Part shown: piece by piece, positions 25,601 through 39,000 of the stretch
Numbering within the stretch: the first letter of the stretch is position 1
How the letters are laid out: each line of letters opens with the position of its first letter
NCBI RefSeq assembly: GCF_963576615.1
Contig: NC_088711.1
Span: 25,576,182-25,640,181 of the forward strand
Source of the DNA: Watersipora subatra
Lineage: Eukaryota > Bryozoa > Gymnolaemata > Cheilostomatida > Watersiporidae
Length of the DNA stretch: 64,000 bases
Direction: 5' to 3'
Translations under genes and position numbers: made by a program
Notes under the pieces: model-generated
Seen by the model: the letters and a program-made list of their open reading frames with translations, nothing else
The model's database searches: none
What the model was told of the DNA's origin: nothing

Positions 25601-28600
25601 GTCTCACAATATGGTGATGGATACTGAAATAAAGTGTTAATATCTGTGTGCTGTAATTAAGTTTATTTGAGTTTGTACTCTGGTGTTTATATATGCCAGT
25701 TCGATTCTTGCTTAGCTGATTGCTATGGGGGTCGTATATGATTGCTACATGAGGTATGTACGTATGTATGTACCTCAATATCTTTGAATGCAAAACATAA
25801 AGCCCACAAAATATAAAGATACTATAGTGACACTGGTTAGTAAAGGAATAGAGTTACCATATCAACAATGCGCTGATTAGTAGAGAAATAGAGTTACCAC
25901 ATCAACAGTGATATTCCTTTATATATGATAGTTGTGTCACAATCTCACCACCTGTAATAATGAACAGGGTGAGATGATGATGCTCATAAAGCATTTCAAA
26001 CAGTTAGTGATAGGCTCTGGTGTAGTTTGTATCAGCCTTTCTGTATGGTTATCTCCAGTTTTAACATGCAATGTTGTAATAATTGTCTTTAGTGATAGCT
26101 GTGAAAGGAGTTTTTCAATATACAGTGAAACATGGATAACTCGCCCTCGGATATAGCGAACACATGGTTAACTCGAATGGATTTGCTTGGTCTGTTCCCA
26201 CGCAATGATAAATGGTTCTATATAACTCGAACTCAACACTGTTAATTCGAACTGTTTTTTGCCCAACGGTTACCGAAACGGTTGCTATCGCTTTAGAAAA
26301 TCACTTTATTCCAAGCCATAGAGGTAAACCTCAACTTTTCGTAATTCATAAGCGTCGTTATTACCTCCATCGGCAAAATATTTTTGTCAACGACTTTTTT
26401 AAAGGTTTGGTGAAATTTGATTTATACTCCTATACGATGAGTAGCACGGGCTAGCCGGGTCACGCACGCAAGGATTTTCGCCACGCACATACAAAACAAA
26501 AACAGCATGTTGTTTTTGTTTTGTATTTGCGTGGCGAAAATCCTTGAGTGCGTGAACCGGCTAGCCCGTGATGAATAGTTTTCCGACGTTGATTCCGTGT
26601 TGAATCAACGTCGGAATGTTGAATGTTTAAAACGTCTTAAAAATTGTTGTAATTAAACGTATACGTTGTCTTAGCTAAAAAAACTAATCATCGTTTGACC
26701 TAAACACAGAATACGTGTGTACATCCAATAAGTATCCATTAAAAAAGCGTGAGTGATATACAATGTACCGTAAAACCTCGTAAAACTTTTAATTGAACTG
26801 CCTCGGAGTGTTGCTCTTAACAAATCCCAGGTAAAGTAAGGTAATCTTTGCATAAACTTCAAGAAAAATCGGCAAAATTGATCGTGGGTAAAACGCTCAA
26901 AAGAAAAAGATGTCTTTTCTTTTGAGCATTTCAACAACGATCAAGTTTTGCCAATGTCAATCTAAAAAACGTCCTGGCAATAACATCACCTCAAACAACG
27001 AACCAATCTCAAGTGATAGAAAAATCTCTATACTTTTTGATATACTTTACATTAGAAGCATTTAATTTGAAACAAGCCGTTTGTGCTTTTGATTTATATT
27101 ATAGTTTGTATATGTACATGTATCTACTAATAAATAAGTAAATACATGGACTTGTGACAGTGCTCTGATAACTTGAACGCTCTGATAATTCGAACACTTT
27201 TGCTCGGTCCCTTGAAGTTTGAGTTATCCGAGTTTCACTGTATTTCTACATCTGCTGATATGCAGTTAATCAGTAAACCACAAATGTTTTGATAAGGTAG
27301 CCTGAGTTTCTCTAACCATGTTAAATCTGTAATAATTACAGAATTATGTATTTCAGTAATTCATGTATTACTTTATGTATTTCAGTAATTATTTCTAGTG
27401 TCCTGGACTACACGTTAAATCTGTAATTACCTGTGTCTTGGACAATGGAGGTTTGCATGGGATCTTTGTACTCGTACTCATTGGCAGTTCTTTTTTGGTG
27501 TTTTTGATTATGTGATATGCCGACATGCGTCACGCCAACTATTTAGACTGAGGGTAAGCCATGGTTACCACTTCACTCGGTCCGCAACTAAAAACCAGCA
27601 GAGGTTACTAACAGTGAAGTAGCGGCTGCTTAACCAAAAGACCTAGCTAGACTGCCAATTTTTAAGTCCAACGACAATTGCACACCTAACATATCTTTTG
27701 AGCTCATTTTAATCCCATCAAAAATTAGTAGAATATTATTTTTTTGGCAAACAGGTTCATAGCCCCATGATTTTCTCTAGCTCCTTGTCCTCTCTTGGAC
27801 ACCACTTGCTCATGAAGAGGCTTCTTTCTCAGTCTGTTTTATTTATTTTAATATGATGTTACGGAGCCGAAATGTTCAATTACGCATTTCAAAAAAATTT
27901 AAGATAAATAATACCAGCTTTTATAAGTGCTTTCAGATTTCATTCGCTGTTATATGTGTACTAAGTATGTGTGACCTTGAAGCAATGTTATGGGTGGTCT
28001 AGCTGGTGTTATCTTTATGACTCATCAGTACTGATCAAGCAGCCTAGCTAAGCAGTCGTCTTGAATTATCCTTGTCAACATTCATACAATAAAACCACCT
28101 TGAGGAAACTCCACATTATAATATTCGCGTACCCCAGAGCATCACGCGGAACAAAAATATCTATCATCGATTTGGGTATATCAAAGCATCCATTATTCCT
28201 AGATATATCCATAAACTTGAGAGTTATCCTTTTGGTGCCATTTTTAGCGGTGTGGCAGATGCAGCAATTACTCTAACAGTGATTTGCAAGGGAATCTTAT
28301 GAAACACTTTTACCATAAACCAAGCACGTTTCTTACAAGAGAACTTTTAATAATCGTAAATTAAAAGCATCAAAATATTTGTGAAGATTTCGGCGCATGA
28401 CTTTTAAAAATGCACTGGTATTGTCGTTGTGCTGTGGGAAATCGTCAAGTCTAATAAGTAACTGCAAAATTATTCCAAAATGTTGCATGGTGATCGATTG
28501 GAGCAGGTGGTAGAGTGTCGATCTGGAGGCTGAGAGTTCAATTCCCGTTAAAAGAAATCCTTTTCTAACCTCTGAGCATGGTTACTGATGGACTCGGTTA

Positions 28601-31600
28601 TATTATAGTAAAGGTGTTCACGTATGTTTCTTCACTGTCAACAAACCCAACTTCATTGAGTTTTGATCTGCGATCTTATTCTCTAATCATGGCAAAACTA
28701 CGGTAATAGTCTTACGATTGTGAGGAGTACTTGGCTTGAAATCTGAACGCACCAGGTTACCTCAATAGAGAATCTTAAAGCACCCTAAATCACTATTGCT
28801 ATGGTATGACTGTCTGCAAATATCAATCGCGTTGTTTGTTTTGCTTTTTGTCCAACTTGCTTTAACATTACAAACTCATGTAGAGTTTTTTATTTTACCT
28901 GCGCTAGAGTTTACCTGCGCCAGAGTTTACCTGCGCCTAAGATATGAAAACGGTCCCTTTTTCTATTTTATGCTATATAATATTATGGTTTATGAAGTAT
29001 CTGGCTATATTAAATAGGAAACCAGTTGTTTGTCTTGAGTAAGCCTTGTATCACTGTGTATCAGTTTGGTCTTAGCTAGATTTAAGTAGATTGCAAGCAA
29101 GTGGAGGGTATTAGGGGCATTCTATGCAGATGTTGTGTAGATGCTCAATAAAGTTGTCATCGCTTCATGTAATTTTAACATATTGAGTGAGGGCCGAGAA
29201 TACTATTGTATTACACTAGTACACTGGCAGTCTAGCGTGCCGTAAGAAATCGTCAGGTGTAAGGACAAAATGCACAATTATTCCGACAAACGACAAGGCG
29301 ATCGATTGGCACGTATGTAGAGTGTAGGTTTACCAAACCAAAAGTTCAGATCCCTTTGAAAGCAATCGTTTTTCCTAATCTGTAAGCATGGTTTCTAGTG
29401 CATAGGTTTGGCATGGGCTCTTATTTTGATAAAGCTTTAGTGCAAATTGTCTCCATGCTATCTCATCTCTTGTCTCGAATGGATGGCTTATGACCAAAAT
29501 TATGCCAGTCTTTTAAACCATCGGTCTTGCAACCATTGCTCCACTACACTTTACAAGGTCGACTGTTATTAGACACCTTCATATCATCTCTCTAATAGCA
29601 TTGACCAGGTCAAAAGCATTGTCAAGGTTAGTAGCACAAATAGCAAAACTAGAAAGGTTTGTGCTTTGATTTTTTACTTTTTTCAGCGATAAAAAACAGT
29701 GTGCTTTATCGGAACATTCTAATCACTGTATTCATTGCTTTGTTGTTATACAAATACTTGTTGACAGCGGTTTCAATTAATTTTGTATCTGATTTTTTTA
29801 TGAGAAATATTTTTTAGGCTATATAAATGTTGAAAATTGTATTACAACGATTGCATCTTTAAAATCGTTAGTTGCTGGTGCGAAGTCAGTCTATGACTAT
29901 TTTTATCAATGGCCTGTCAATCATTTGTTGATGAAAGTTTTTTTTTCTGTGGACGGGGAGAGGCTCGCTATAACATTGTCACATTGTTCCCTTTTGTGCC
30001 AATCAGTTTTATCATTGACTTACAACACATTTTCAAGGGTCACTCATGTCAAATTCCAACTATTTTATTAGAAAGTAAAGCTTTTGTTAGGTGCTTTGGA
30101 TAAGTCTGAGAACGTCTTTTTCTTTTAACTGTGATCAAGTTTTATCAATCTTAATCTTGAAACACCCTGGCAGTCAGGTTACCTTAAATAAACAAAATCT
30201 CCAATAATAAAAATATATCTGTACATGAGAATAGAATTTTTAAAATTGTATGTGAGTGACTCTCTGAGTCTGTCATGTGAGTCTGCCGATTGGGCTACCT
30301 TATTGGGAGTCCTCGGATTCGCTTGAAGCTTACATAACTAGTTAGTTACCTTGACCTTTACCGTGACCTGTATGTTCCACTCTGCTTTACAGCTTTTTGA
30401 GCAGATTCTGTCTGCTTGGCGAGAACAAGATGCTCAAGAAGCCGAGGAGTTAGATGCAGCGCAGGAAGTGACCACTAACAAGCGCATTGAGGAACTTAGA
30501 GAGATGACAATCAATCTTCAAACTAAGATACGACTCAGGTAAGACGGTGGCAGCAGGTGGGTGATTGCAGTCGCGCAGCAAAGTTTGTGAATATTAACGT
30601 GACAGACATGTGTCTGTTGCATGATGTGAATGGGAGGATTTGGCATAAACAAGCTTTTCTGTGGAGTTATGCTAATGTGAACATTGGCAGCCTCAAATGG
30701 CATCTCTCTTGACGAGGTTGTAGGATATTTTCTAATCTCTATATGTAATTCTCAGTGTTTCTTTTTCATTCGTGTGTCCAATGATAGCGATAAAGTTATA
30801 GGAACAAAAAATCTGCATCGCACTGGGTTTGAGCTCAGAACCTCCTGTTGTCCAGACATGCTAGCTAACCACTAAACCACACTGACTATTTGTGATAAAT
30901 GGAATAGTTGTGCACATAATGTTAACACCTGCCAGTTATAATACCTATGCTTCACACTTAAACTAGTTCACTCTACTAAAAATTTTACTAGCAGAAAAAT
31001 ATGTGCCCAGACTTGTATAAAATGCTATAAATATATGTATATATCACAAACATTATTAAACTTAAAGCACACACAGAAATAACAAACATCTTCATTTAAA
31101 AGTTGGATCTTAAAAAAGTGTTTATTTTCTGTGCAAAAGTTTTTTGTTACCTGTGCAACGCCTGGGATTAGTCAAGCAGTTATATATTGACAAGTTCTAG
31201 CAGGTAGTCCGACAGTGCAAACAGCAGTTTTCAACATTTTTAGTAGATAAGATAACCAGGCTTGTCCAAGTTATAATATGACCATCTGACTCCTCCCACT
31301 CAGCTCTTTATCATTCCAACCTTTTATTGGTCAAGCACCTTCTATGTATTGATATATACAGTACATGTAATCACCTGCGTGCATATGTATTACTACTCTT
31401 GTTATTTGTTTATGTTGTCATTTGAACCTTGGGCTATTTGGCGGACACTGTTGTTTCGATCTATGAAACTTCAATCGGTTACGAATCATTTGCTTTTTTC
31501 ATTGACATCCCAGATGTCTCTACCTTAAAGAGCAGCCGTGACCTAGTGGTGCGGAAGGCCTGATCTGCAAACAACAGGCGGGGGGGGGAGGGGTGGGTTT

Positions 31601-33030
31601 CAATTCCTTAAAAATGCCACTGGTTGTGACAGGAATAACATACAACCTTTGCAACTGGTTATGTCTCCAGTCATTGAGGTTCCCTGGACGCTAGACTCAG
31701 GCACGTCCAGCCAGCAATAACAGAGTCAAGGCTTGTGCATCAATGCTCTGGAAAACATCACAGCTTCTGCTTGCAGTAAGCTCAGCAGATGCCATACTGA
31801 TCTTCTAGAGATTGTTCACAGACCTGTTTGAGAAAAGAATAGCCCGCGTCTGTCTTTTCATTAGGCTGAAATTTACTTCATTTCAGGATCTAAGCCTTAG
31901 ACCCTGAAATGAAGTAAAATTACCTTAGACTCTAAGGTATGGACAACATCGTTTATATAAACAGAAACTGGTATCGCTTACATGTAGATAGTTTAATGTT
32001 TGCTAGTCTGAGGATATTTTGTCACTTTGAAACTGTGTAGCAATTGGAATCAAAAATATGTAGATGAAATAATCATGCCGGAATTTATTTAACAGTCAGT
32101 TCATGGCCAAAATTCCAACACTGTATTGTGTATATTTGTACAATAGCATGGCACTCTATTAGCCACAGCAGCTGTGATTAGTTCAGTGCTAGGCATGATA
32201 GACTTGCCCTGCTGAGAGTCAACGATCTGGTAATTTATGAGGGCTCTGCACCACAACCTCATAACAATAATAGCATCTCTCTCTAAAGTTGCTTATGCCC
32301 TTTAGGTTAAATTATATTCATCCTTGTTATGAATGTACATGTATATATGGGTCATCAGTGGTAACTTGTCTGACAAGCTGTGCCCATCCTACGCACTGGC
32401 ATGCCTGATGGTGGTCTGTCTTACAGCTGTGTTATACATGGCATGCTGTTTACACTGTATATATTATGCATTCATGTCTGCTAGCTGGGTTACGTGTAGC
32501 AGGCTGTGTACATTTATCCATACATTTATTATGCATTGTTGCTATTTTCTCTATGAACTCTGGAGAAAATCTTGCAGCTGTAAACTGTGATGTTCCATTA
32601 TGTTTGTTAGTTTAATTATATTTTAATTATTTTGTTATTCTTTTACCGGTTAGAAGCTTTAGTAGCCATCAATACAGGGAAATGTTGCTTCGCACGCTTA
32701 GCCCACTGTTACAGACGTGCTTTCACCCATATTGCTTCCTCAGTGGCGTACATTAGTGTTCCGACTTCTCTCCCTCCTTTCATCAGGCTTTAGAGCAGTT
32801 GACCTGTCATGTCCTGTCAAGTCCTGTCAAGTCACTCATTAAAATCTTCTTTTACTTTGTCTCATTATCCGTGTTTTAATTTTTTAGATTTGATACAAAT
32901 ATTTTTCTAAAGATTGTTTGTTTGACTGTACAGGGACGCGCTGAGGAAAGCCACGATTAGGAGAAGACAAGGGGCTAGGAAAGTGAAAGGTATATCGGCA
33001 TGGAAAAACATGAAATACTCACTTGCCATT
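19632..33030 (+). CDS. TMC exons 1-5: cytosolic N-terminus
   Basis: These five exons encode about 194 residues without a membrane segment. Exon 1 gives MATRDDEIELGF. Exon 2 is acidic (FDDSDAESEHIDL). Exon 3 is basic (IRRRTTSAAKAKIHR). Exon 4 has a helix-prone, charged stretch (REQDAQEAEELDAAQEV) consistent with a coiled coil. Exon 5 ends with AWKNMKYSLAI, which resembles the family's WK...KYS segment ahead of the first membrane helix. In exon 5 I use the donor after ATT (33030), not the earlier GTATAT at 32990, because only that keeps the frame into exon 6. Confidence 0.85.
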
Positions 33031-36000
33031 GTAAGCATAATCACTTGCACTTCGCACTTCGCGGCATAAGCATAGTTTTATGGATTGGCATTAGTGTGTG
33101 TTCAGTACATGCTTCTGATGGATTCAGCTTGAGGTACAGTTTGTTGGTGTGTGTTTGGTGCTCTTGCATAACCCATTATTTTATTGATTAATTGTGTTTA
33201 ATCGGAATGCTCTTTTGGTCGTTTGATAAGCTGCGAAAAACATCAATTTTTTCCTCACAGTTAATAATGACAAAAAATATTACAAATATTGAGAATCGTG
33301 AAAAAACATCAGCCTGCATCATCAGTCTGTCCCATTGAAGCAGAGGAGCGATGTTCCTTGTCAAGGATTAGCTCTTTCTGACCTTGACCTGTGTCATCTG
33401 TCGATCTTGCTATCAAACTTTGTTGCTGAAGGTTTTGTTGGCACTTTTGCTGGAGTGAATATTAACCCAGTCGCCTGAGTTAGTATTGGCACTGGAGTGA
33501 GTATTGGCACAGGAGTTGGGAGCTTTTATTATCAAACATTTCTGACAATGATTATTTTCTCTTGGCTAATGGGAGAATGGAAACGGTCTCCTTGTAGAAA
33601 TGGGAGCATCTGAAGAGCTTTATGTCGAAGACATTCAGTTCTATGGGCTTATGGGAGGGACACCTCAAGGCCTTTGCTGGTCACTTTGGCACTGACGTTA
33701 CTGCCTACTTTCTCTTCCTGCGTTGGTTGTTTGTAGCCAATGTTATCATAGGTAGGTCTTGCGTGTCAGCTATAGCAGTGGCCCCCAATCTTTGTCTAAC
33801 TGCAGAGCGTTAGACAAAGATTGTCTAAGCTTGACAATTTTATTACAGACCGGGTGGTTGAAATAATAATAATAAATGTGAATCCTTCGTGTACTCATAT
33901 AGAACTTTATTACCACATTGCTCCTACAATATAACATAAGGTTTACAAGTTTACAGATTTATAATTGTATCTAGGTTTAAGTTGTAGGGGTTTTATATTA
34001 TACGAACAGTAAATATATGTAAATTACCTAATACATTCCAAGATCTTTCCAAACTCACACCTTTGGCCATTCCAAAAACTAGACTTAACTTTTTTAATTT
34101 AAAGACTGAACAGTAACTGTAGTAATAATACATGTAGTTTGTTTCGACAAGTTTTTACCTTTTTTTTATTAATTTCACTCCTTTTATGGTTAGTGTTAAC
34201 GGTAATTTTACGAGAAGTTGAAGGGAGCTCTTACCTTCAATGTCAATTTACATGGGCTCTTTCCATTTTTTAGACAGCATTGTCTACTCTGCTAAGGAAA
34301 AATATTGCAAAATATTTTATGTACTTAAAAGTAAGACAAAAAGATGGTTTTACTATTCGTATTAGGAGCGGTGTGCTGACTGATGGCCCGTCGCCAGGAT
34401 TTGAGGTTATTATAAAAAATAGCTTTCGGTGCAACTAAAACTCATGACATCAAGCTTGGTATATCAACCTCGGACGCCTACACCAATAGATCGTCTTCAA
34501 GTATTTATGAGTAATTGCACCACTACTTACTCAAATTAGATTGCTAAGGTATTAGTGCATATAGAGAGCCCTAAATGTACGTCGTTTCTAGACTTAGATA
34601 ATAGATAAAGCAAATTACTAATTAAATTAATTAACTCTTGTGCGGCCCGGTACAGATTGATCCACAGACCAATACCAGTCTGCGGTCTGGCGGTTGGGGA
34701 CCTCTGAGCTAGAAGACTCTCCTTACAGAAAGTGTCATTGTCAGCGTGATAAGATTCTAGTGTTTACACTCGTCAAAGAAATTCTAATTTGTACCTTACA
34801 GAGCTACTCAATAGAGAGCTTGTAGTTTTGGTCACTTACAAAGTGTAATGTATGTTTGTTTTTGTTCTATTTGGGTAGTAGTCATTAAAAGAGTTTCTGG
34901 CTTTTCATGGCAATTACTGGAATATTAGTTTATTAATATTATCTCTTAGTAGAATCAAATTATTGATAGTTTTACCTCAAACATAACAATATTTGCACTG
35001 AGGTGCTTTCGGATATCTTTTGTTACCACGTAAATGTATACTACGCCTGGCGAAATATTGAACAGTATTTATTATGAAAAGTGGTACGTGATAAGCATTT
35101 GTTTAGTCATATGCATATCCATAAATTTGGAATTACCCTCACCTTGAAGCTTTCAGCGGTATTTGACCGACGCAGTAGTTATTCTATCAATGCCCTCCAA
35201 ATGAATCCAATAAAATATTTTTGGCATACATTAAATGTGTCTGTTGTAAGGCTAGCCTAAAAATGTCGAACTATTCATAAAGATCTCAGGCTACAGCTTT
35301 TGGTAATACATCACTACGCATACATTTATCCACTGTCAATGGAACCTGGCTTGATTATCGATCGATCGCATACTCATGTGCATCTCGTTCAAGGCTAAAA
35401 GTACAGTTTCATTTGAGAAGGGTCAGTGATTGAAATCCAAACATTTCACATATACTCAATCACATCACATACCTTGGAAAACCGAAAGCAGCTTAGTCAT
35501 TCAAATTGTCTGACCCGTGAACCGAAACTGTAGTCAATGATGTCACATCTTGCTTGGCAGTAGTGTAGGCTGCTACCGATTCACCAGACCGGACATAGAG
35601 TCACCCCAAAATTCATACGGATCGTAGGAACTAGGAATAGGCACAGCATAGACGTATACCCCATGCACTTGCTTAGCTTCTTACCTAAAAGCCTATAGGG
35701 CTGTCATTGAGAAAAGCGGGGCAATCCATCTATCTGTTTCATACAGGGTTGCTCATCCTAGTCTTCCTCTTTGTCCCGAACACTCTGTCAACCTTTGCTT
35801 CAACCAGCGAGACTAATGAAGTCGTTGTGATATCCTTATCAGACACTAATCGTTCGGTCCAGAATTCGAGATACACTCCACTACAGAATGCAGTTGAGCT
35901 TTTAATTGGCAAGGTAGGAGTTGCCTAGTTTTATTGGATATTGCAATACTTGTTTCGTTATTAGCATTTATTGTCTACAGTACTTTTTGTACTATTAACC

Positions 36001-39000
36001 GCACCCTTATATAAGCCGTATCTGCTTTATTTTAAAAAAAACAATAATAAATGTAGTAAACAATAAATGGTTCGTATTAACTGACGCTTTTTAACCCAGT
36101 GCCTAACGGAACAATACCGTTAGGCATTGTTTCGTTTTTTCTTTCACCGCTAGAGGTGCACTAACCGGAGATTCCGGTTAATGCACCCTAGCGGTGAAAA
36201 AAAACCACAGAATAGCTGCACCCTTATATTAGCCGCATAGCTCAAAACATCAGAAAAAAGTAGCGGCTAATAGTCCGAAAATGACGGTAGTTTGTGTATT
36301 TCAGCAGGTACGACGACCTGAATATAAAGTATTATAATATATAATGAATGTGTTCAACCAATTATTGCTGTTTTTTTTTAAATCTTTCAGTGGATTTGTT
36401 ATCAGAAAAACTGATACAGCTTCCTTAACACTTTGAAGTCTAAGCTTGTATACACAAGCAGGACCCCTGATTCTAGACTGTATTAATAACTTTTCATCGA
36501 CTGTGAAAACACTTACAAGTGCACAATCCCTTTTGAACTGAACACTATTTTGAAGCCCCAGGCTCGTAGAAATAAAAAACAGAAGTCAAGCTAAGTAAAT
36601 ACCTCTTTTCCTACTCTTTCAAGGAAGTGATGTTTTAGAGGTAATTGAAGAGACATAATGACTAGAGTACGCAGAGTCTGATAGAGTGGCTGTACTTAAT
36701 GTATATACTTGTTAGAGAAAAGCAAATAGTTTTAGTGTAAAACTTTTAGCGTTGTCTTTTTTTATCCTTTATTACCACGAATTTCAATCAGTGTGTCATC
36801 AAAATCTAATCTTCTGTCAGCAGCCATTTTGACTTTTCAGTCGGTTAGAAGTTCCCTCGGTATTTTGATGAGATCTCAAGAACTAATAAGCCAATCGACT
36901 TGAAACTTTGGAATTATACTGAAGGCATATTATACACAGAGTAACCAAAATGGGAAAGACAACTCCCCGACTTTTTCAAGCCGAGGCTTGTGTCAACTAG
37001 TAACCTGTCTTGACAAACTGTTATTTTTGCGGAGTTGTCCTCCGGCGAGCAGAGCGAGCAAAACAACAGCTTGTCACAATGCGCACTGCACCTGATGCAT
37101 CAGCTGCACTGAACTAGAGTTGTTCACTTCCGTCTATGCGGCTTGGCTGCGATGTTATGTCAGTTGCTCCATTGGTAATCATAACGGATTTAATCCAAAA
37201 ATTTATGTAGAAAAAATATGATAATATTGTTTAACCAGAGATCAGTCTCTGCGGTAAACTTTAGTAAAACTTAGGAATAAAATATATTAAAAATAAAATC
37301 AATAAGAACAGATAAAACTGACTGATACAAAAATTCAAATAAAACTGACTGAGCGCACAAATAACAACATGTTTAGTTGCTGTTGTTGCCTAAGTTTTTC
37401 AGTTTTATTAAAGTTTAGCGCAGAGACTGGTCTCTTGTTAAACGTTTTTATCTTATTTTTTCCTACATAAATTTTTGGGTTGAATCCGTTGTGATTACTA
37501 ATGAAGCGACTGACATATGTAACATTGCAGCCAAGCCGCATAGACGGAAGAGAACAATTCTCCCTTTCGGTGCAGCTGATGCATCAAGTGCAGTGCGTAT
37601 TGTGACAAGCTGTTGTTTTGCTCGCTCCGATCGCTGGGGAACAACTCCGCAAGAACAACAGTTTGTTAAGACAGGCTAGTTAACTAGCAGTAGTGAAAGT
37701 ACGTGTATAAGTTTTACACGTGTACCTACCAATCATCCTGTGAACATAGTCGCTGAATAAACATTGGTTCACATTCTCTGTAAATGAGACTTGGTTCTCT
37801 ATTCGACTACTTATAATGAAGTATGTGGATTTGTTGCATGAAATAAACTGTGGAATATCCATAGATATATATACCTATATATATGTATATATATCTATGG
37901 GAATATCGTTGAGAGGCGTGAATATGTAATAGATGAAATGAGACCTGGCTTTCCGTATGAAATTAGATGCTGCTTTTGCTGTTGTAATATACGTTAGAGA
38001 TTCGAATGCAGGCACCAAACAGCAACAGCACGGGATGCTTTGAAAATACTGGCATGTATTATGGAGACTACGACAGCAGGAACATCACCTCCATTGGCTC
38101 CCATATTAGTTACAATATGCAGCTGGCCTACCTCATCAGCTATTTCATCTATTTCCTCGTCTACTTCCTTGTTTTAGCAATCAGGTTAGTACAGTTGGCA
38201 GATTGGCACGAGCATACTTACATCATTTCTTATCACTTGAAGACTATCAAAACTTACCCTATTCCCGATTACACTATGTACCTTGTGATGTAGCCATGCT
38301 GTTAAGCAGTTTATTTCCTTGTACGCTAGTTTTAGCCTCTTGTTCTCTTTGTTGTGCCAGAGTTACTTGGCTCGCTGTGCTATATGAAGGTCTGCACCTC
38401 TCTGCTGTTAATAGCTTTTGCCTCAGTACCCTCAGTAGCCTCAGTAGCCAGTGTCACTCTCCAATCAATGTTGCTAGACTACCCGTAATGGTAGCCACTG
38501 GTATTGCGCATCTCTTCGCATCAAAGGTGTTTTTGGATTTCCTTCTCATATCCTTCTCGTATCTTTTACTCATACAAAGTTCAAACTTCTAAAAGAATGA
38601 GATAAGCTTGATAAGATAGACTTGATAAGGTAGAGCAGTCGAAGAGGCTGAACTCAGTTTCTACTGATAACTACTCAAACACCTTCTTTATGACAGCGTC
38701 TTACAGCTGTAATCTCTCTTTTTTCTTGCAGTGTTGCCAAGTCATATAGGACTAACTTCGTAGAGAGTAATGACAAGTTTACCTTCCAGTATGTTTTGAA
38801 CATACTCGATGGCTGGGACTACGTGGTTGACTCGGCCAAAACAGCTGAGACTAAAAAGAAAAACAAATTTAGAGATTTCAAGGTACGCTTAGCTGTGCTC
38901 CACAAATTAAAAGTGTTGCGAGGTTGACTGTTGTGAAGGCACTAGTATTCTGACAGTCCGGTGTACAGTGAAAGATCACAAGGTGTACTGTGAGAGATCG

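Noticed and set aside
28411-28560. Possible functional tRNA gene
   Set aside because: Box A and B wording is present but no cloverleaf with paired acceptor stem could be drawn, and several copies share a non-tRNA leader. It is a SINE.
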